A stretch of 64,000 bases of DNA from positions 54,932 through 118,931 of the forward strand of contig CALFPA010000132.1 in the NCBI GenBank assembly GCA_937919825.1, in the 5' to 3' direction. Under the pieces are notes generated by a model. That model was given only the letters and a program-made list of their open reading frames with translations. It did not search any database and was not told where the DNA came from. How positions within the stretch are numbered: position 1 is the stretch's first letter; each line of letters opens with the position of its first letter. Shown here piece by piece: positions 26,737 to 36,117 of the stretch. Origin of the DNA: an uncultured Spartobacteria bacterium (GTDB lineage: Bacteria > Verrucomicrobiota > Verrucomicrobiia > Chthoniobacterales > Terrimicrobiaceae). A program made the position numbers and the translations under genes.

Positions 26737-26840
26737 GGAGGAAAGCTAAGCGTTTTTTTTCGCAGCGCAAGTGGATGCAAGTTTCAGTTCGACGGACGAG
26801 GAGGGATCGTCCAGTTTCTGGACCCTTTTTTTAACCAACC

Positions 26841-28697
26841 ATGCTGACTCTTTCGCAAGTAACCAAATCCTATGCTGGGCGTGTCCTTTTTGAGGATGCC
26901 GCCCTGCAGGTAAATGTCCGAGACCGTATCGGCCTCATTGGTCCAAACGGCGCGGGCAAATCCACTCTCTTCGGGCTTCTGCTCGGACACGATGAACCGG
27001 ATGATGGCGTGGTGGTGACGCAGCGCGGAACGCGAGTGGGCTATCTGCCTCAAGAAACGGCATCTGTGAGCGCGCACACAGTGATGGAACTTGCCGCCGG
27101 GCCTGAAGCCGACGGGCGTGCGGAGGCGATGGCGAAGCGGATTCTTTCCGGGTTGGCATTTCGCGAGGGGGACTTTCATCGTCCACTCCGCGAGCTGAGT
27201 GGTGGCTGGATCATGCGGGCGCACTTGGCGCGGTTGCTCGTCGAGGAGCCGGATTTGTTGCTGTTGGACGAACCCACGAACCACCTCGATCTGGAAACCC
27301 TCGGATGGTTTCAAAACCATCTCGCTGGCTATCCCGGTGCGATTTTGGCGATTTCGCACGATCGGGAATTTCTCAATCTCATCTGCAAAGGGATCGTCGA
27401 AATTCGTCACCGCAAACTCGTCCGCTACCACGGAAACTACGATGCGTGCCTGGAGCAGAAAAAAGCCCGCGAAGAGCAGCACCTCGCTGCGTATCGGAAC
27501 CAGCAGCGCGAGATCGCGCATCTGGAGAGTTTCATCAATCGATTCCGTGCGAAGGCCAGCAAGGCCGCGCAGGCCCAAGATCGCATTAAGCAACTCGCCC
27601 GCATGGAGCGGATCGAGGCTCCGGAGTCCGACGAGGCGACCGTTCATTTCCGTTTTCCGCAACCGCCGAGGGGTGGTCAGCGGGCCATTGCGCTGAAAGG
27701 TGTGAAGCAGGCCTACGGCGAGCATGTGGTTTACGAAAACCTCGACCTGGAAGTGGAGCGGGGCCAGCGCACGGTGTTGGTCGGCCCGAATGGCGCGGGC
27801 AAATCCACCCTTCTGAAAATCCTCGGGGGTCTGGTTGAGTTGTCAGGCGGAGAGCGCGTTCCGGGTCATAATTGTTCCATTGGCTACTTTGCCCAGCACC
27901 GGGCGGAGGGGCTGGATGCCAAACGCAGCATTCTCGCCGAGGTGCAATCCATCGCCCGCCCGGTCCCCGAGCAGGCTGCGCGCACCGTCCTTGGGGCGTT
28001 TCTTTTCCGGGGAGACGATGTGTTTAAGCCGATTGGTGTTCTCAGTGGTGGAGAAAAAAGCCGTGTCGCGCTGGTGAAACTCCTCCTCGATCCACCGAAC
28101 TTTCTTTTGCTCGACGAGCCGACCACACACCTCGACATGCCCAGCATTGATGCGTTGATCAACGCGCTCAAACCCTACGAGGGAACGATTTTTTTCGTGA
28201 GTCACGATGTGCATTTCATACGAGCCATCGCGACCTCGGTGATCCATGTGCAGGCCGGAACACTCACTCCTTACGCCGGTGGCTATGAGTATTTCCGGGA
28301 GAAAACCCAGGCTGTTGGTGGCGAGCGGGCCGCCACAGTTGCGAGTCTTGGAAATTTCCAGCCGGATCGGGTGGTCGAAAAATCCAGCGAGGGTCCGAAG
28401 CTTGGCCTCAAGGAAATCAAAGCCCAGCGCCGCGCCGAAGCCGAGGCACGGAAGGCCGAATCCGCCGCGCGCCGCGCCATCGAGAAGCGGGCCATCGATC
28501 TCGAACGCGAAATTTACGCTTTGGAGAATCGCCAGCGGGAGTTGACGGCGATCCTTGAGAGTCCAGGAACCTATGAAAATCCGGGGCTGGCGATGGAGAC
28601 AAACCGAGAGCTCGCCGGATTAGGCGACTCACTGGAGAAAGCGAACGCCGACTGGATGGCCGCTCAGGCGGAACTTCAGGAAAAAGTGACCGCCTGA
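26841..28697 (+). CDS. ABC-F family ribosome-associated ATPase
   Basis: A 618-residue soluble protein with two ABC domains and no membrane segments. Walker A motifs are GPNGAGKST in both halves; signature motifs LSGGW and LSGGEKSRVAL; Walker B LLLLDEPTNHLD and FLLLDEPTTHLD. The inter-domain linker (RNQQREIAHLESFINRFRAK onward) is the P-site tRNA interaction motif of ABC-F proteins, and the C terminus is a Lys/Arg/Glu-rich coiled coil. Such proteins resolve stalled ribosomes; some protect against antibiotics. The exact subfamily (Uup/YheS-like) is not decided. Confidence 0.92.
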   Translation: MLTLSQVTKSYAGRVLFEDAALQVNVRDRIGLIGPNGAGKSTLFGLLLGHDEPDDGVVVTQRGTRVGYLPQETASVSAHTVMELAAGPEADGRAEAMAKRILSGLAFREGDFHRPLRELSGGWIMRAHLARLLVEEPDLLLLDEPTNHLDLETLGWFQNHLAGYPGAILAISHDREFLNLICKGIVEIRHRKLVRYHGNYDACLEQKKAREEQHLAAYRNQQREIAHLESFINRFRAKASKAAQAQDRIKQLARMERIEAPESDEATVHFRFPQPPRGGQRAIALKGVKQAYGEHVVYENLDLEVERGQRTVLVGPNGAGKSTLLKILGGLVELSGGERVPGHNCSIGYFAQHRAEGLDAKRSILAEVQSIARPVPEQAARTVLGAFLFRGDDVFKPIGVLSGGEKSRVALVKLLLDPPNFLLLDEPTTHLDMPSIDALINALKPYEGTIFFVSHDVHFIRAIATSVIHVQAGTLTPYAGGYEYFREKTQAVGGERAATVASLGNFQPDRVVEKSSEGPKLGLKEIKAQRRAEAEARKAESAARRAIEKRAIDLEREIYALENRQRELTAILESPGTYENPGLAMETNRELAGLGDSLEKANADWMAAQAELQEKVTA

Positions 28698-28706
28698 TTC
28701 TCGGGG

Positions 28707-29873
28707 CTACTTCCGCAGTTCGAGGATGTAGTCTGAGGGCTCGTAGTTTTCGATGAGCACCTTGGTCTGCCCGTCGCGGTGCATGCGAGCTTGGGTGACC
28801 CAGATTTCCGAAGTTTTGTGCGGCGCGAAGAGGATGTCGTCGTGCGTGGCGTTCAAATGCTCGGCGAATTTGTCGGGAGTGAGTCCGCCGCCGAGATGGT
28901 CGCTGCGGCCGGTGGCGACATGGATCGTTCCGAGGATTTTCTCGTCCTGGATGTCGCGGCCCGAGGTGGGGAGGATTTGGGTTCCAAAGCCGAGTTCACC
29001 GAGTTCGCCAGTGACGGGGTCGGAGGCGAGCTTGGCGTTGTGGGCAGTGATGGTATCGGCGTCGCCGTTGAGGAGTTCGGCTTTCTGGATGCGGCCGTTG
29101 GCGACATGCATGAGGCCGATCGTGCCGTTTTCGTAGCGCATCGGAAATTGACCGCTCGCGCCGGTGGGGACGAAATAAATCTCGCCCGCCGGGAGGTTGG
29201 CGACATCGGGTTCATCGCCCCGGCAGAGGCCGTGGCTTTTTTGAGCCTCCTGCCTGCCGAGTTCCAAGCGGAGCGTGTGGGTTTTTCCGGAGTAGAGGAA
29301 ATCGATCTCCACCCAATCCGCTTTCGTCATGCCGAGCCGCATTTTTTCGGCATCGATGCTGACATCGTCGTAACTGACCGAGAGGCCGGTGCGGAGGATG
29401 GTGGGGTTCACTCCATGCAAAGTGGCGCCACGGAATTTGTATTGCTTCGCGAACGCGGTGAGTGGCGCGGTGGCCGAGTAGGTCGAGACGCAAAGGATGA
29501 TGTCGTGGTCGGGGTAGATGTCCTTTTCCAGGCTCACGGTGGTGCCTTCGGGTGTCACTGCCTCGTCGGGGAGGTCGAGGTTGCTGCCGCCGGTGATTTT
29601 GTAGGCAAAAATGCCGCCGCCCTGGAGTCCGAGCTCCTTCATGACGCGGGCATGAAGGAGCTTGTGGAAAAAGTTCACCGCGTTCGCTTGGATCGGGAGT
29701 TCGGGGTTTTTGAGAAACTCGAAGTTTTTCATCCGAGCGGGATCGGGCAGGTCGATCAGGATGCAGATGCGCTGGCCCTCGCGGGGGGCAAAGGTGCTCC
29801 TCAGAAGGGTGGCGAGATCGAAGGTTGGAAATATCCGGCGCGCGGCTTGCTCTTGAATAGTCGCTGATTTCAT
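28707..29873 (-). CDS. M29-like metallo-aminopeptidase family protein
   Basis: A 388-residue cytoplasmic protein. The C-terminal half has the layout of thermophilic aminopeptidase T (M29): AGEIYFVPTGASG, a GELGFGTQ block, DEKILGTIHVATGRSDHLGGG and NATHDDILFA, where Glu and His/Asp would bind metal. The N-terminal half is less typical and contains FPTFDLATLLRSTF and CILIDLPD. ATG 29873 is used. It converges with ABC-F (9 bp apart) and diverges from the NlpC-like gene. Peptidase activity is inferred. Confidence 0.65.
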   Translation of the reverse strand: MKSATIQEQAARRIFPTFDLATLLRSTFAPREGQRICILIDLPDPARMKNFEFLKNPELPIQANAVNFFHKLLHARVMKELGLQGGGIFAYKITGGSNLDLPDEAVTPEGTTVSLEKDIYPDHDIILCVSTYSATAPLTAFAKQYKFRGATLHGVNPTILRTGLSVSYDDVSIDAEKMRLGMTKADWVEIDFLYSGKTHTLRLELGRQEAQKSHGLCRGDEPDVANLPAGEIYFVPTGASGQFPMRYENGTIGLMHVANGRIQKAELLNGDADTITAHNAKLASDPVTGELGELGFGTQILPTSGRDIQDEKILGTIHVATGRSDHLGGGLTPDKFAEHLNATHDDILFAPHKTSEIWVTQARMHRDGQTKVLIENYEPSDYILELRK

Positions 29874-29926
29874 GGACCCATCATTACGACCTTGGATGCG
29901 ATGACGATTCAATTTTCCTTACAATT

Positions 29927-30691
29927 ATGAAATTTCAAACCCTCTCGATTTTTTCGGCGGCCATGCTGACTGGGAGCCTTTTGGCGCGTGCTTCGGACTT
30001 CAACGCGCTTGTGCTCGAGCAAATCCGCACGATGCCCGAGGGCGGGGGATACGCCACGACTCGCGAGGCTCACGCGGCCTTGAACTCCTCGGTGCAACCG
30101 GGTGCTGGCTCGGTATCCATCCAGCCCGCAAAGGCGAGTCCGAGCTACTGTTCCGGCGCGACCTATCTGGTGTTTTTAAAAACCCTGCAGGCCTCCGAGA
30201 AAAAGGGACTCATGCCGCCGCTCCGCAGCGTCTGGGCTTCACTCACGCCCAAGTCCTCGCCCGATGGAGTCGGCATCTGGGGTCGTTGGAATGCGAACGG
30301 GCCCGGAGCCTCGCGGCTTTTCCACGAACTCGCCCTCGGGCGGAATTTCACCAGCTACGCGGCGGCGAGGCCGGGGGACTTCATGAAAATCTTTTGGACC
30401 GATGCCGTGGGAAAAAACGAGCGCGGGCATCTTGTGGTTTTTCTCGGTGAGGAGGAGAAGGACGGCGTGCCTCATGTGCGGTTCTGGTCCAGCAACAAGC
30501 CGCACGGCTACGGCGAAAAGAGCGTGCCGAAATCCAAAATCGCGCGTGCCATTTTCTCCCGGCTCGAAACCCCAGCGAACATCCAAAACATCCCGTCGAT
30601 CCCAAAAAAAGACGCGTATCTAGCGAGCTTGCTGACACACGAGTCGAGCTTCGCCGAAGCGCTTCAGCAGAGTGGTGTCGCCGCTCCCTGA
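29927..30691 (+). CDS. Secreted NlpC/P60-fold-like protein
   Basis: A 254-residue protein with a signal peptide (MKFQTLSIFSAAMLTGSLLA, then RASDF). A Cys at the start of a helix (PSYCSGATYLVFLKTL) and a later strand with His after a PGDF turn (ARPGDFMKIFW ... ERGHLVVFLG) give the Cys/His arrangement of NlpC/P60 and CHAP amidases. It would act in the periplasm, perhaps on peptidoglycan stems. It converges with the GT39 gene (4 bp apart). The family assignment is by motif pattern only. Confidence 0.55.
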   Translation: MKFQTLSIFSAAMLTGSLLARASDFNALVLEQIRTMPEGGGYATTREAHAALNSSVQPGAGSVSIQPAKASPSYCSGATYLVFLKTLQASEKKGLMPPLRSVWASLTPKSSPDGVGIWGRWNANGPGASRLFHELALGRNFTSYAAARPGDFMKIFWTDAVGKNERGHLVVFLGEEEKDGVPHVRFWSSNKPHGYGEKSVPKSKIARAIFSRLETPANIQNIPSIPKKDAYLASLLTHESSFAEALQQSGVAAP

Positions 30692-30695
30692 GGTG

Positions 30696-32150
30696 CTACA
30701 ACGGGAGAGTTTGGTAATCGAGGCAGAGGAAAATCGTCAACTCGCCGCCATCGGGGAGTTGGATTTTGCGGAGCGGCGAGACCTGTGCGAATGCGCCTTT
30801 GATTGTTTGGGGCAGGTCGGAGCCGAGGAATAAGGCGTTGCGACCGGCAAAGAGGTTGTAGCCCTTCTGCTCGGTGAAGAATTCATCCACCACCAGATCG
30901 CTCGCCACGAAATCTGCATACGAAGGCCAGAGGCCGAATTGGCTCGTGAGCGCGGGAGACTCGGGGACAAAGACCGGGGGATACTTGCTCCCAGCGGCTG
31001 CTTTGAAAAATACGGCCAGCACCGAGGCTTGGTCGGCATTTTCGGCAATGAGAAAACCGCCGCCGTCGCTCGCAGGAATCTCGCGCGTGGCTTTGTGAAC
31101 TTCCTTTGCGACGGACAACCAAACTCCTCGCATGCGACCCTCCTCGCGGAGCATGACGGCGCTCTGAAGAATCGCCAGAGCCAGCACCGCAGAGCCAGCC
31201 AGAGGCATCCAACGGGAACGCGCCAAGAAGCCGATGAGGGCCGCCAGAACAGGAACCAACGCCAGCCAAGCTGGTGTCGAAAAACTTCGGCCGATGAGGA
31301 ATTGATAAACGGCCCAGAAGGCGGAGAGGCCCGCTGCGACGAGAAGAAACCGACCCGCGCCGCGCTTGAGGCCACCGAGCACCAGCGCCGCAAGACCGGC
31401 CAGCAGGGCGACCCCGCCGGCGAAGGAATACTCGCGGAAGAACTCGACCAAGTTGCGTCCCCAACCGCCTGGCTGAGGCCGCCACCAAGTTTGGAGGGTC
31501 CCACCCGCGATGGGAATCCATTCGAGCTTGGCATTCCATGCCAGAGGGCTCCAAAGCACGGCCAGCGGTAGAACAACGAGGGCCGCCAATACCGCCCAGT
31601 CGGGTTGCTGTTTGTTTCGAAGGACGGCCAGAATCGTGATGCAAAAACCCAGCGGCACGAGCACGGCTTCGTAACGGAAGAGGCAAGCCAGTGCAAAGCA
31701 GGCGGCGGCGGGCAGCCAGTCCTTGCGGCGTCCCTCGACGGCGGAATAGGCCGCTTGGAGGCCACCGAGAACACAGACGAGAGTCGGCATCCAAGGGCCA
31801 ACAGTCACGCTGTGGGAGTTGAAGATCGGCAGGGCGTTCAAGGCAAGGACGGTCCAACTTGCCACGACATCATTCGAAATGGTTCGGATCCATTGGAACG
31901 CAAGCCAACTGGCGAGGAGGGCGAACAATGGCCACGCGAAGCGCAGGATTTCCAGCGAGCCGCCGGTAAAAAATCCGAGGAACCTCACCAAATAGGCCGT
32001 GGCGGGCGGGCCATCGAAATACGCGGAGGCCAGGCGATCGCCACACATCCAGTAATAGGCCTCTTGGGGCGAGATTCCTTGGGTCGCCAGCCAGATGATC
32101 CGGATCAGCGTGAGGATTCCCAGAAAGGCCAGGATGTTTTTTGTTTTCAC
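30696..32150 (-). CDS. GT39/ArnT-like membrane glycosyltransferase
   Basis: A 484-residue polytopic protein. The first periplasmic loop ISPQEAYYWMCGDRLASAYFDGPP has the family's acidic Asp/Glu-Tyr pattern for polyprenyl-phosphate-sugar transferases (PMT/ArnT, PF13231-like), followed by roughly ten hydrophobic segments and a C-terminal soluble domain. GTG start at 32150 overlaps the PAP2 stop by 4 bp. It probably transfers a sugar from undecaprenyl phosphate to an envelope lipid or protein. Substrate unknown. Confidence 0.8.
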   Translation of the reverse strand: MKTKNILAFLGILTLIRIIWLATQGISPQEAYYWMCGDRLASAYFDGPPATAYLVRFLGFFTGGSLEILRFAWPLFALLASWLAFQWIRTISNDVVASWTVLALNALPIFNSHSVTVGPWMPTLVCVLGGLQAAYSAVEGRRKDWLPAAACFALACLFRYEAVLVPLGFCITILAVLRNKQQPDWAVLAALVVLPLAVLWSPLAWNAKLEWIPIAGGTLQTWWRPQPGGWGRNLVEFFREYSFAGGVALLAGLAALVLGGLKRGAGRFLLVAAGLSAFWAVYQFLIGRSFSTPAWLALVPVLAALIGFLARSRWMPLAGSAVLALAILQSAVMLREEGRMRGVWLSVAKEVHKATREIPASDGGGFLIAENADQASVLAVFFKAAAGSKYPPVFVPESPALTSQFGLWPSYADFVASDLVVDEFFTEQKGYNLFAGRNALFLGSDLPQTIKGAFAQVSPLRKIQLPDGGELTIFLCLDYQTLPL

Positions 32151-32794
32151 GGATTCAATAAATCGTGGTGGGCGCTATCGAACTGCGGGGCGAAAACCGG
32201 AGCGAATTTTTTCCAAAGAAACCGAAGGAGGGTCACCACGACGAGAGCGCAGGCAACACCGATGAAAGAACCAGCAAGAACATCCAGCGGCCAGTGGGAT
32301 CCGACATACATGCGGCTGAACGCTACCAGAGCGGCAGGAAGAAACGCAATCCAGCCCCAGCGGCGGTAGAAGAGAAAGCACACGGTGGCCATGGCGAAGG
32401 TGTTCGCCGCATGCGAGGAGGGGAAGGACTTGCCGGTGGTGGCGGGGGTTTCGATGGAGGAGGTTTTTGTTTTGACAGGCAGGAGGACCGCCATCACGCG
32501 CGGGGTCGCTTTGGCCAGATCGATCGAGCGCACGCCGGAGAGGACTTCGTTCGGTCGAGGGCGTTGGACGGTGGATTTGAGGGTGCGGCAGACCAAGCCG
32601 TCATTGATACCAATGGCGAGGATGGCGGAAAAAACCATCGCCCGCGCACGGAACCCTCCGAAGAGCAGTAGGCACGCTCCGGCGATAACCACCAACGGCC
32701 ACCAGGCGGGCCAACTCGACAAGGTCGCCATCAAGACATCAACGATGGGATTCTTCGGCGAGTTGTTGAGGGCAATGAAGAGGCTTTGATCCAT
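32147..32794 (-). CDS. PAP2-family membrane phosphatase
   Basis: A 215-residue membrane protein with all three PAP2 motifs: KSTVQRPRP, SFPSSHAANTFAMA (PSSH instead of PSGH) and SRMYVGSHWPLDVLAG. It removes phosphate from a lipid pyrophosphate or phosphatidic-acid-like substrate on the periplasmic face. Coupled to the GT39 gene by a GTGA overlap, which suggests joint modification of an envelope lipid (as with LpxE/LpxF-type enzymes and ArnT). ATG 32794 gives MDQSLFIALNN; the longer frame has no support. Confidence 0.88.
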   Translation of the reverse strand: MDQSLFIALNNSPKNPIVDVLMATLSSWPAWWPLVVIAGACLLLFGGFRARAMVFSAILAIGINDGLVCRTLKSTVQRPRPNEVLSGVRSIDLAKATPRVMAVLLPVKTKTSSIETPATTGKSFPSSHAANTFAMATVCFLFYRRWGWIAFLPAALVAFSRMYVGSHWPLDVLAGSFIGVACALVVVTLLRFLWKKFAPVFAPQFDSAHHDLLNP

Positions 32795-32910
32795 GAATGG
32801 GTGGTTAGTCCCTAGAGATTGGTGGAACGACGGGTGCAGGCAAGCTTCCAACCGCAGGGAGGGGAGAGGAATCGGGTTGCCGCAAGGAACCAGTGTTGTA
32901 AAAAACCAGC

Positions 32911-33432
32911 ATGTTTGGACCCTCACCTGCGATTTTGCACACTCGCTCGGGGATGAATTCCCGGCCGATGTCGATTTTCCAATCGGGGGTATTGGTCGTT
33001 GTTTGTGCCTTGCTGCTTGGGACTCTGGCGCAGGTTTTCGGGCCTCAGAAGATTCCCTGGGTGGAGGATCATTCGCGGCGGGTGGAGTTGAAGGCGGCCG
33101 CGGCAGGGATCGAAATGGTCGATGTGGCTCGTGCCAAGGAAATCGTCGAGAAGGGCGAGTTTTTGGTTTGTGATGCGCGGAAGATCGAGGATTTCGATGC
33201 GGGGCATCTGCCCGGTGCGGTGTCGTTTCCTTTCGAGACGCGCGAGGAGGCTTTCAACGAACTCGCGGCGCTATTTTCTCCGGAGCAACCCGTGATGGTT
33301 TATTGCTCTGGACTCGACTGCGACGATGCCTTGTTGCTGGCAAAATTTCTGCAAGCGCAGGGAAGCACGAAGGTGGTTCTTTTTGCAGAAGGAATGTCGG
33401 GATGGAAGGAGGCGGGGCATCCCCTCGAATAA
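32911..33432 (+). CDS. Membrane-anchored rhodanese-like protein
   Basis: Up to 173 residues, with alternative ATGs at 32953 and 32968. One N-terminal membrane helix (VLVVVCALLLGTLAQVFG) precedes a rhodanese domain: LVCDARKIEDFDAGHLPGAVSFPF and the active-site loop VYCSGLDCDDALLLAKFL, with Cys at the persulfide position, then GMSGWKEAGHPLE. It is followed 1 bp later by a MauE-like gene, so the two probably work together in sulfur or thiol handling at the membrane. Confidence 0.85.
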   Translation: MFGPSPAILHTRSGMNSRPMSIFQSGVLVVVCALLLGTLAQVFGPQKIPWVEDHSRRVELKAAAAGIEMVDVARAKEIVEKGEFLVCDARKIEDFDAGHLPGAVSFPFETREEAFNELAALFSPEQPVMVYCSGLDCDDALLLAKFLQAQGSTKVVLFAEGMSGWKEAGHPLE

Positions 33433-33433
33433 A

Positions 33434-33868
33434 ATGAATCGCGCACCCGACACTCGCAGCGCTGTGTGGATCGCCATCGAATGGCTGGCCTGCCTCGCGC
33501 TTGCCGGGGTGCTGATCGCTGCCGCGTTGCCGAAAATCTCGAATCCCGACAAGTTCGCGCTGGCGGTGTATCAATACCAACTCCTGCCGTCTTTGTTGGT
33601 GAATCCCGTGGCCATCTACCTGCCGTGGCTGGAGGTGAGTTGTGCGGCGGCGCTGGTGGTTTTGCCCTCCGCTCGCCGTGGGGCGCTGTTGCTGGTCGCA
33701 GGAATGTTGGTGGCGTTCACGCTGGCGATTGCCTGGGTGGTCATTCGAGGTCAGGCAATTCCCTGCGGGTGTTTTGGCGACGATTCCACGCCGGCAGGTT
33801 GGTGGTCGCTGGCTAGAAATTGCGGGCTGCTCGTGCTAACGGCGCTCGCCCTCCGCGCGACGCGGTAA
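33434..33868 (+). CDS. MauE/DoxX-like membrane protein
   Basis: A 144-residue protein with four membrane helices. The MauE/DoxD pattern is visible: AALPKISNPDKFALAVYQYQLLP, YLPWLEVSCAAALV and the conserved PCGCFGDD loop between helices 3 and 4. MauE proteins take part in disulfide or cofactor maturation in methylamine dehydrogenase biogenesis; most relatives have unknown roles. Translationally adjacent to the rhodanese gene (stop/start 1 bp apart). Confidence 0.8.
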   Translation: MNRAPDTRSAVWIAIEWLACLALAGVLIAAALPKISNPDKFALAVYQYQLLPSLLVNPVAIYLPWLEVSCAAALVVLPSARRGALLLVAGMLVAFTLAIAWVVIRGQAIPCGCFGDDSTPAGWWSLARNCGLLVLTALALRATR

Positions 33869-33877
33869 GGTCTACTC

Positions 33878-33953
33878 AGGAGGGGCCTGCTTGTCAGGCC
33901 CGGGGTGGCTTTCGCGATCACGCCGGCTCGGCTCTGACAAGCAGAGCCCTCCT
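33878..33953. repeat. Double-hairpin REP-like element
   Basis: Outer arms AGGAGG (33878) and CCTCCT (to 33953) enclose two hairpins: GGGCCTG-CTTGT-CAGGCCC (33883-33901) and GGCTCTG-ACAAG-CAGAGCC (33930-33948). The two 5-nt loops are complementary to each other. The same architecture occurs inside smc at 45156-45217 with a different core. Located between convergent MauE and SSS symporter genes, where it can also stop transcription. Confidence 0.75.
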
Positions 33954-34002
33954 CTTCATGTCGGGCGCAAGGGCATCCGACGGCGGAGAGGGGTGGTTTT
34001 TA

Positions 34003-35979
34003 TCACCAGAATGCCAAATAGAGGACGGCTGTAAGGATGATCACGCCCACGCCGGCGACGGCAGCGAAGCGGGAGGGTTCGAGGCTGATGGCGTCGTTGA
34101 CTGGAAGTTTCACGGGTTCGCGAAGCGGGGTGACGATCGTTGCGATGCCGGAGGCGAGGAGCACGAGCAGGAAGCAAATCGCCATTCGGTCGAGGAAGGA
34201 AATTGTTGGAGCGAACCAGAGTCCGGCGGAGACGATGGCGTCACTACCTCCCCATTTGAGGACGCCATAGGCGACGACATTGAGAAGGATGCCCATGGTG
34301 CCGACATAGCGCGGGGCGCGCGGGACGAAGAATCCGATCAGGAAAATGGCCAGAATGCCCGGGGAGACGAAGCCTTGGAATTCCTGGATGATCTTGAAGA
34401 TGCCGCCGAGTTTCGGGTTGTCGAAATGCGGTGCCACGAGGATCGCCACCAGAACGAAAAGGACGACAAAAACGCGGCCGGCTTTCACGAGTTTCGCTTC
34501 GTCGGTAATCTTGGTGGCTTTCGCGTAGAGGTCCATCGTGGCGATGGTCGAGGCGGAGTTCAGCATCGAAGCGAGAGAGCTGACGACGGCGCCGAAGAGG
34601 GCTGCGAGGATGAACCACGAGAGATACCAGTGGTCGCGCAGAAGGTTGCGCACGAGCACGGGGAAGGCCGAGTCGTAATCGTAGCCGACGAGGTGCGGGC
34701 CTTCGGTAATTGATTTGTTGGCTGCGATGGCCTTGGCGGAGAGCTCGTTGATTTTTGCAGCCATGGCCACTGCGTCGGTCGAAGGCTCGGCGGTTGCGCC
34801 GGCGAGTTTGGCGTTGTGCTGGAGGGCCTTGAGTGCGAGCTCGGGCTGTTTGGTTGCGACAGCGTCATCGACGACGATTGTCGTGTTTGGCGCGGCTTTT
34901 TCAAAAGCGGAGAGGTTTTTCTGAGCGGCGGACTCGTGGAGATCGTTGGAGAAAAGGTTGAACGCCAGAATGCCGGGAATCACCACCACGAAGGGGATGA
35001 TGAGTTTGAGAAACGCTGCAAAAACGATGCCGAGCTGGCCTTCCGCGAGGGACTTCGAGCCGAGCGTGCGCTGGACGATGTATTGGTTGAGCCCCCAGTA
35101 GAAGAAGTTCGGAATCCAGAGGCCAAGGAGTAGGGCCGACCAGGGGATATCGGTGTCCTCGAGCGGGCGGACCATGTGGAGTTTGCCTCCCGAGCCGTTC
35201 GGGCCGTTTTGGACGACGGCTTCGCCGTTGCGGCCGTCATTCAGCAGGATGAGTCGGTCCAACGCGTTGGCGTTTTTCAAGTCCTCGACGGTCGCTTGGG
35301 AGTTGGCGACTTTGGTGGCGATGAGGGTTTCAGCGGGAGTTTCGCGGAGGGTGTCCATGGCGAGCCACATGACGACAGCGCCGCCCACGATGAGGCCGGC
35401 ACCCCAGATGAGGTCGGTCCAAGCGCAGGCCTTGAGACCGCCCGCGAAAACATAGGCCGCCGAGAGAATGCCGATGAGCCAGCAACCGGCCACGAGATCA
35501 CCGAGGAGGGGTGTGCCTGCGTAGTAACCGGAAATGAATTTCGCACCGCTGAAGATCACCGAGGCGGTCGGCACGACCACGAGGATAAAAATCGAGAGAA
35601 GCGCCATGGCGAGACGCGCGGAGAGGCCGAAGCGGTATTCGAGGAATTCCGGAACCGTGTAGATGCCGGTGCGGAGGAAGCGGGGCAGAAAGAAAAACGC
35701 CACCAGCACGAGCGTGACGGCGGCCATCCATTCGTAGGACGCCACGGCCATTCCCAGCCAGTTCGCGGCCGAGCCGGACATGCCGACGAATTGCTCCGTC
35801 GAGATATTCGCGGCGATCAGCGAAAAGCCGACGAGCCACCAAGTGAGACCGCGACCGGCGAGGAAGTAGCCGCTGGTGCCGGCACTCTCGCCACTTTCAT
35901 CGCGGGCTTTCCAGATGCCAAACGCAATCACGCCGATTACGGCGACGGAGAATAGGGTGAGTTCGAGGAGTAGATTCAT
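34003..35979 (-). CDS. Sodium/solute symporter (SSS/SGLT family) with an extra hydrophilic insert
   Basis: A 658-residue inner-membrane Na+-coupled transporter. The SGLT signature is SGYFLAGRGLTWWLVGFSLIAANIS, then TEQFVGMSG, and VPEFLEYRFG. ATG 35979 is chosen. Residues about 345-435 form a polar, Ala/Lys-rich segment between membrane helices, longer than usual in the family, and a smaller polar loop precedes it (TLRETPAETLIATKVAN onward). The closing half has LGSKSLAEGQLG and GAVVSSLASMLNSASTIATMDLY. Substrate is likely a sugar, but this is from family trend only. Confidence 0.88.
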   Translation of the reverse strand: MNLLLELTLFSVAVIGVIAFGIWKARDESGESAGTSGYFLAGRGLTWWLVGFSLIAANISTEQFVGMSGSAANWLGMAVASYEWMAAVTLVLVAFFFLPRFLRTGIYTVPEFLEYRFGLSARLAMALLSIFILVVVPTASVIFSGAKFISGYYAGTPLLGDLVAGCWLIGILSAAYVFAGGLKACAWTDLIWGAGLIVGGAVVMWLAMDTLRETPAETLIATKVANSQATVEDLKNANALDRLILLNDGRNGEAVVQNGPNGSGGKLHMVRPLEDTDIPWSALLLGLWIPNFFYWGLNQYIVQRTLGSKSLAEGQLGIVFAAFLKLIIPFVVVIPGILAFNLFSNDLHESAAQKNLSAFEKAAPNTTIVVDDAVATKQPELALKALQHNAKLAGATAEPSTDAVAMAAKINELSAKAIAANKSITEGPHLVGYDYDSAFPVLVRNLLRDHWYLSWFILAALFGAVVSSLASMLNSASTIATMDLYAKATKITDEAKLVKAGRVFVVLFVLVAILVAPHFDNPKLGGIFKIIQEFQGFVSPGILAIFLIGFFVPRAPRYVGTMGILLNVVAYGVLKWGGSDAIVSAGLWFAPTISFLDRMAICFLLVLLASGIATIVTPLREPVKLPVNDAISLEPSRFAAVAGVGVIILTAVLYLAFW

Positions 35980-36117
35980 AATTAGAAGATGAGTTTTTGG
36001 AGAACGGCACAAGGCCATTCCTCCAAGGCGAATGAATTTGTTTCAATTCGCCCGCCGGGAGTCCAGACCATCTTTTCAAACCGCATCCTCCGGTGGAATC
36101 AACCACCGAGGCCAGCC

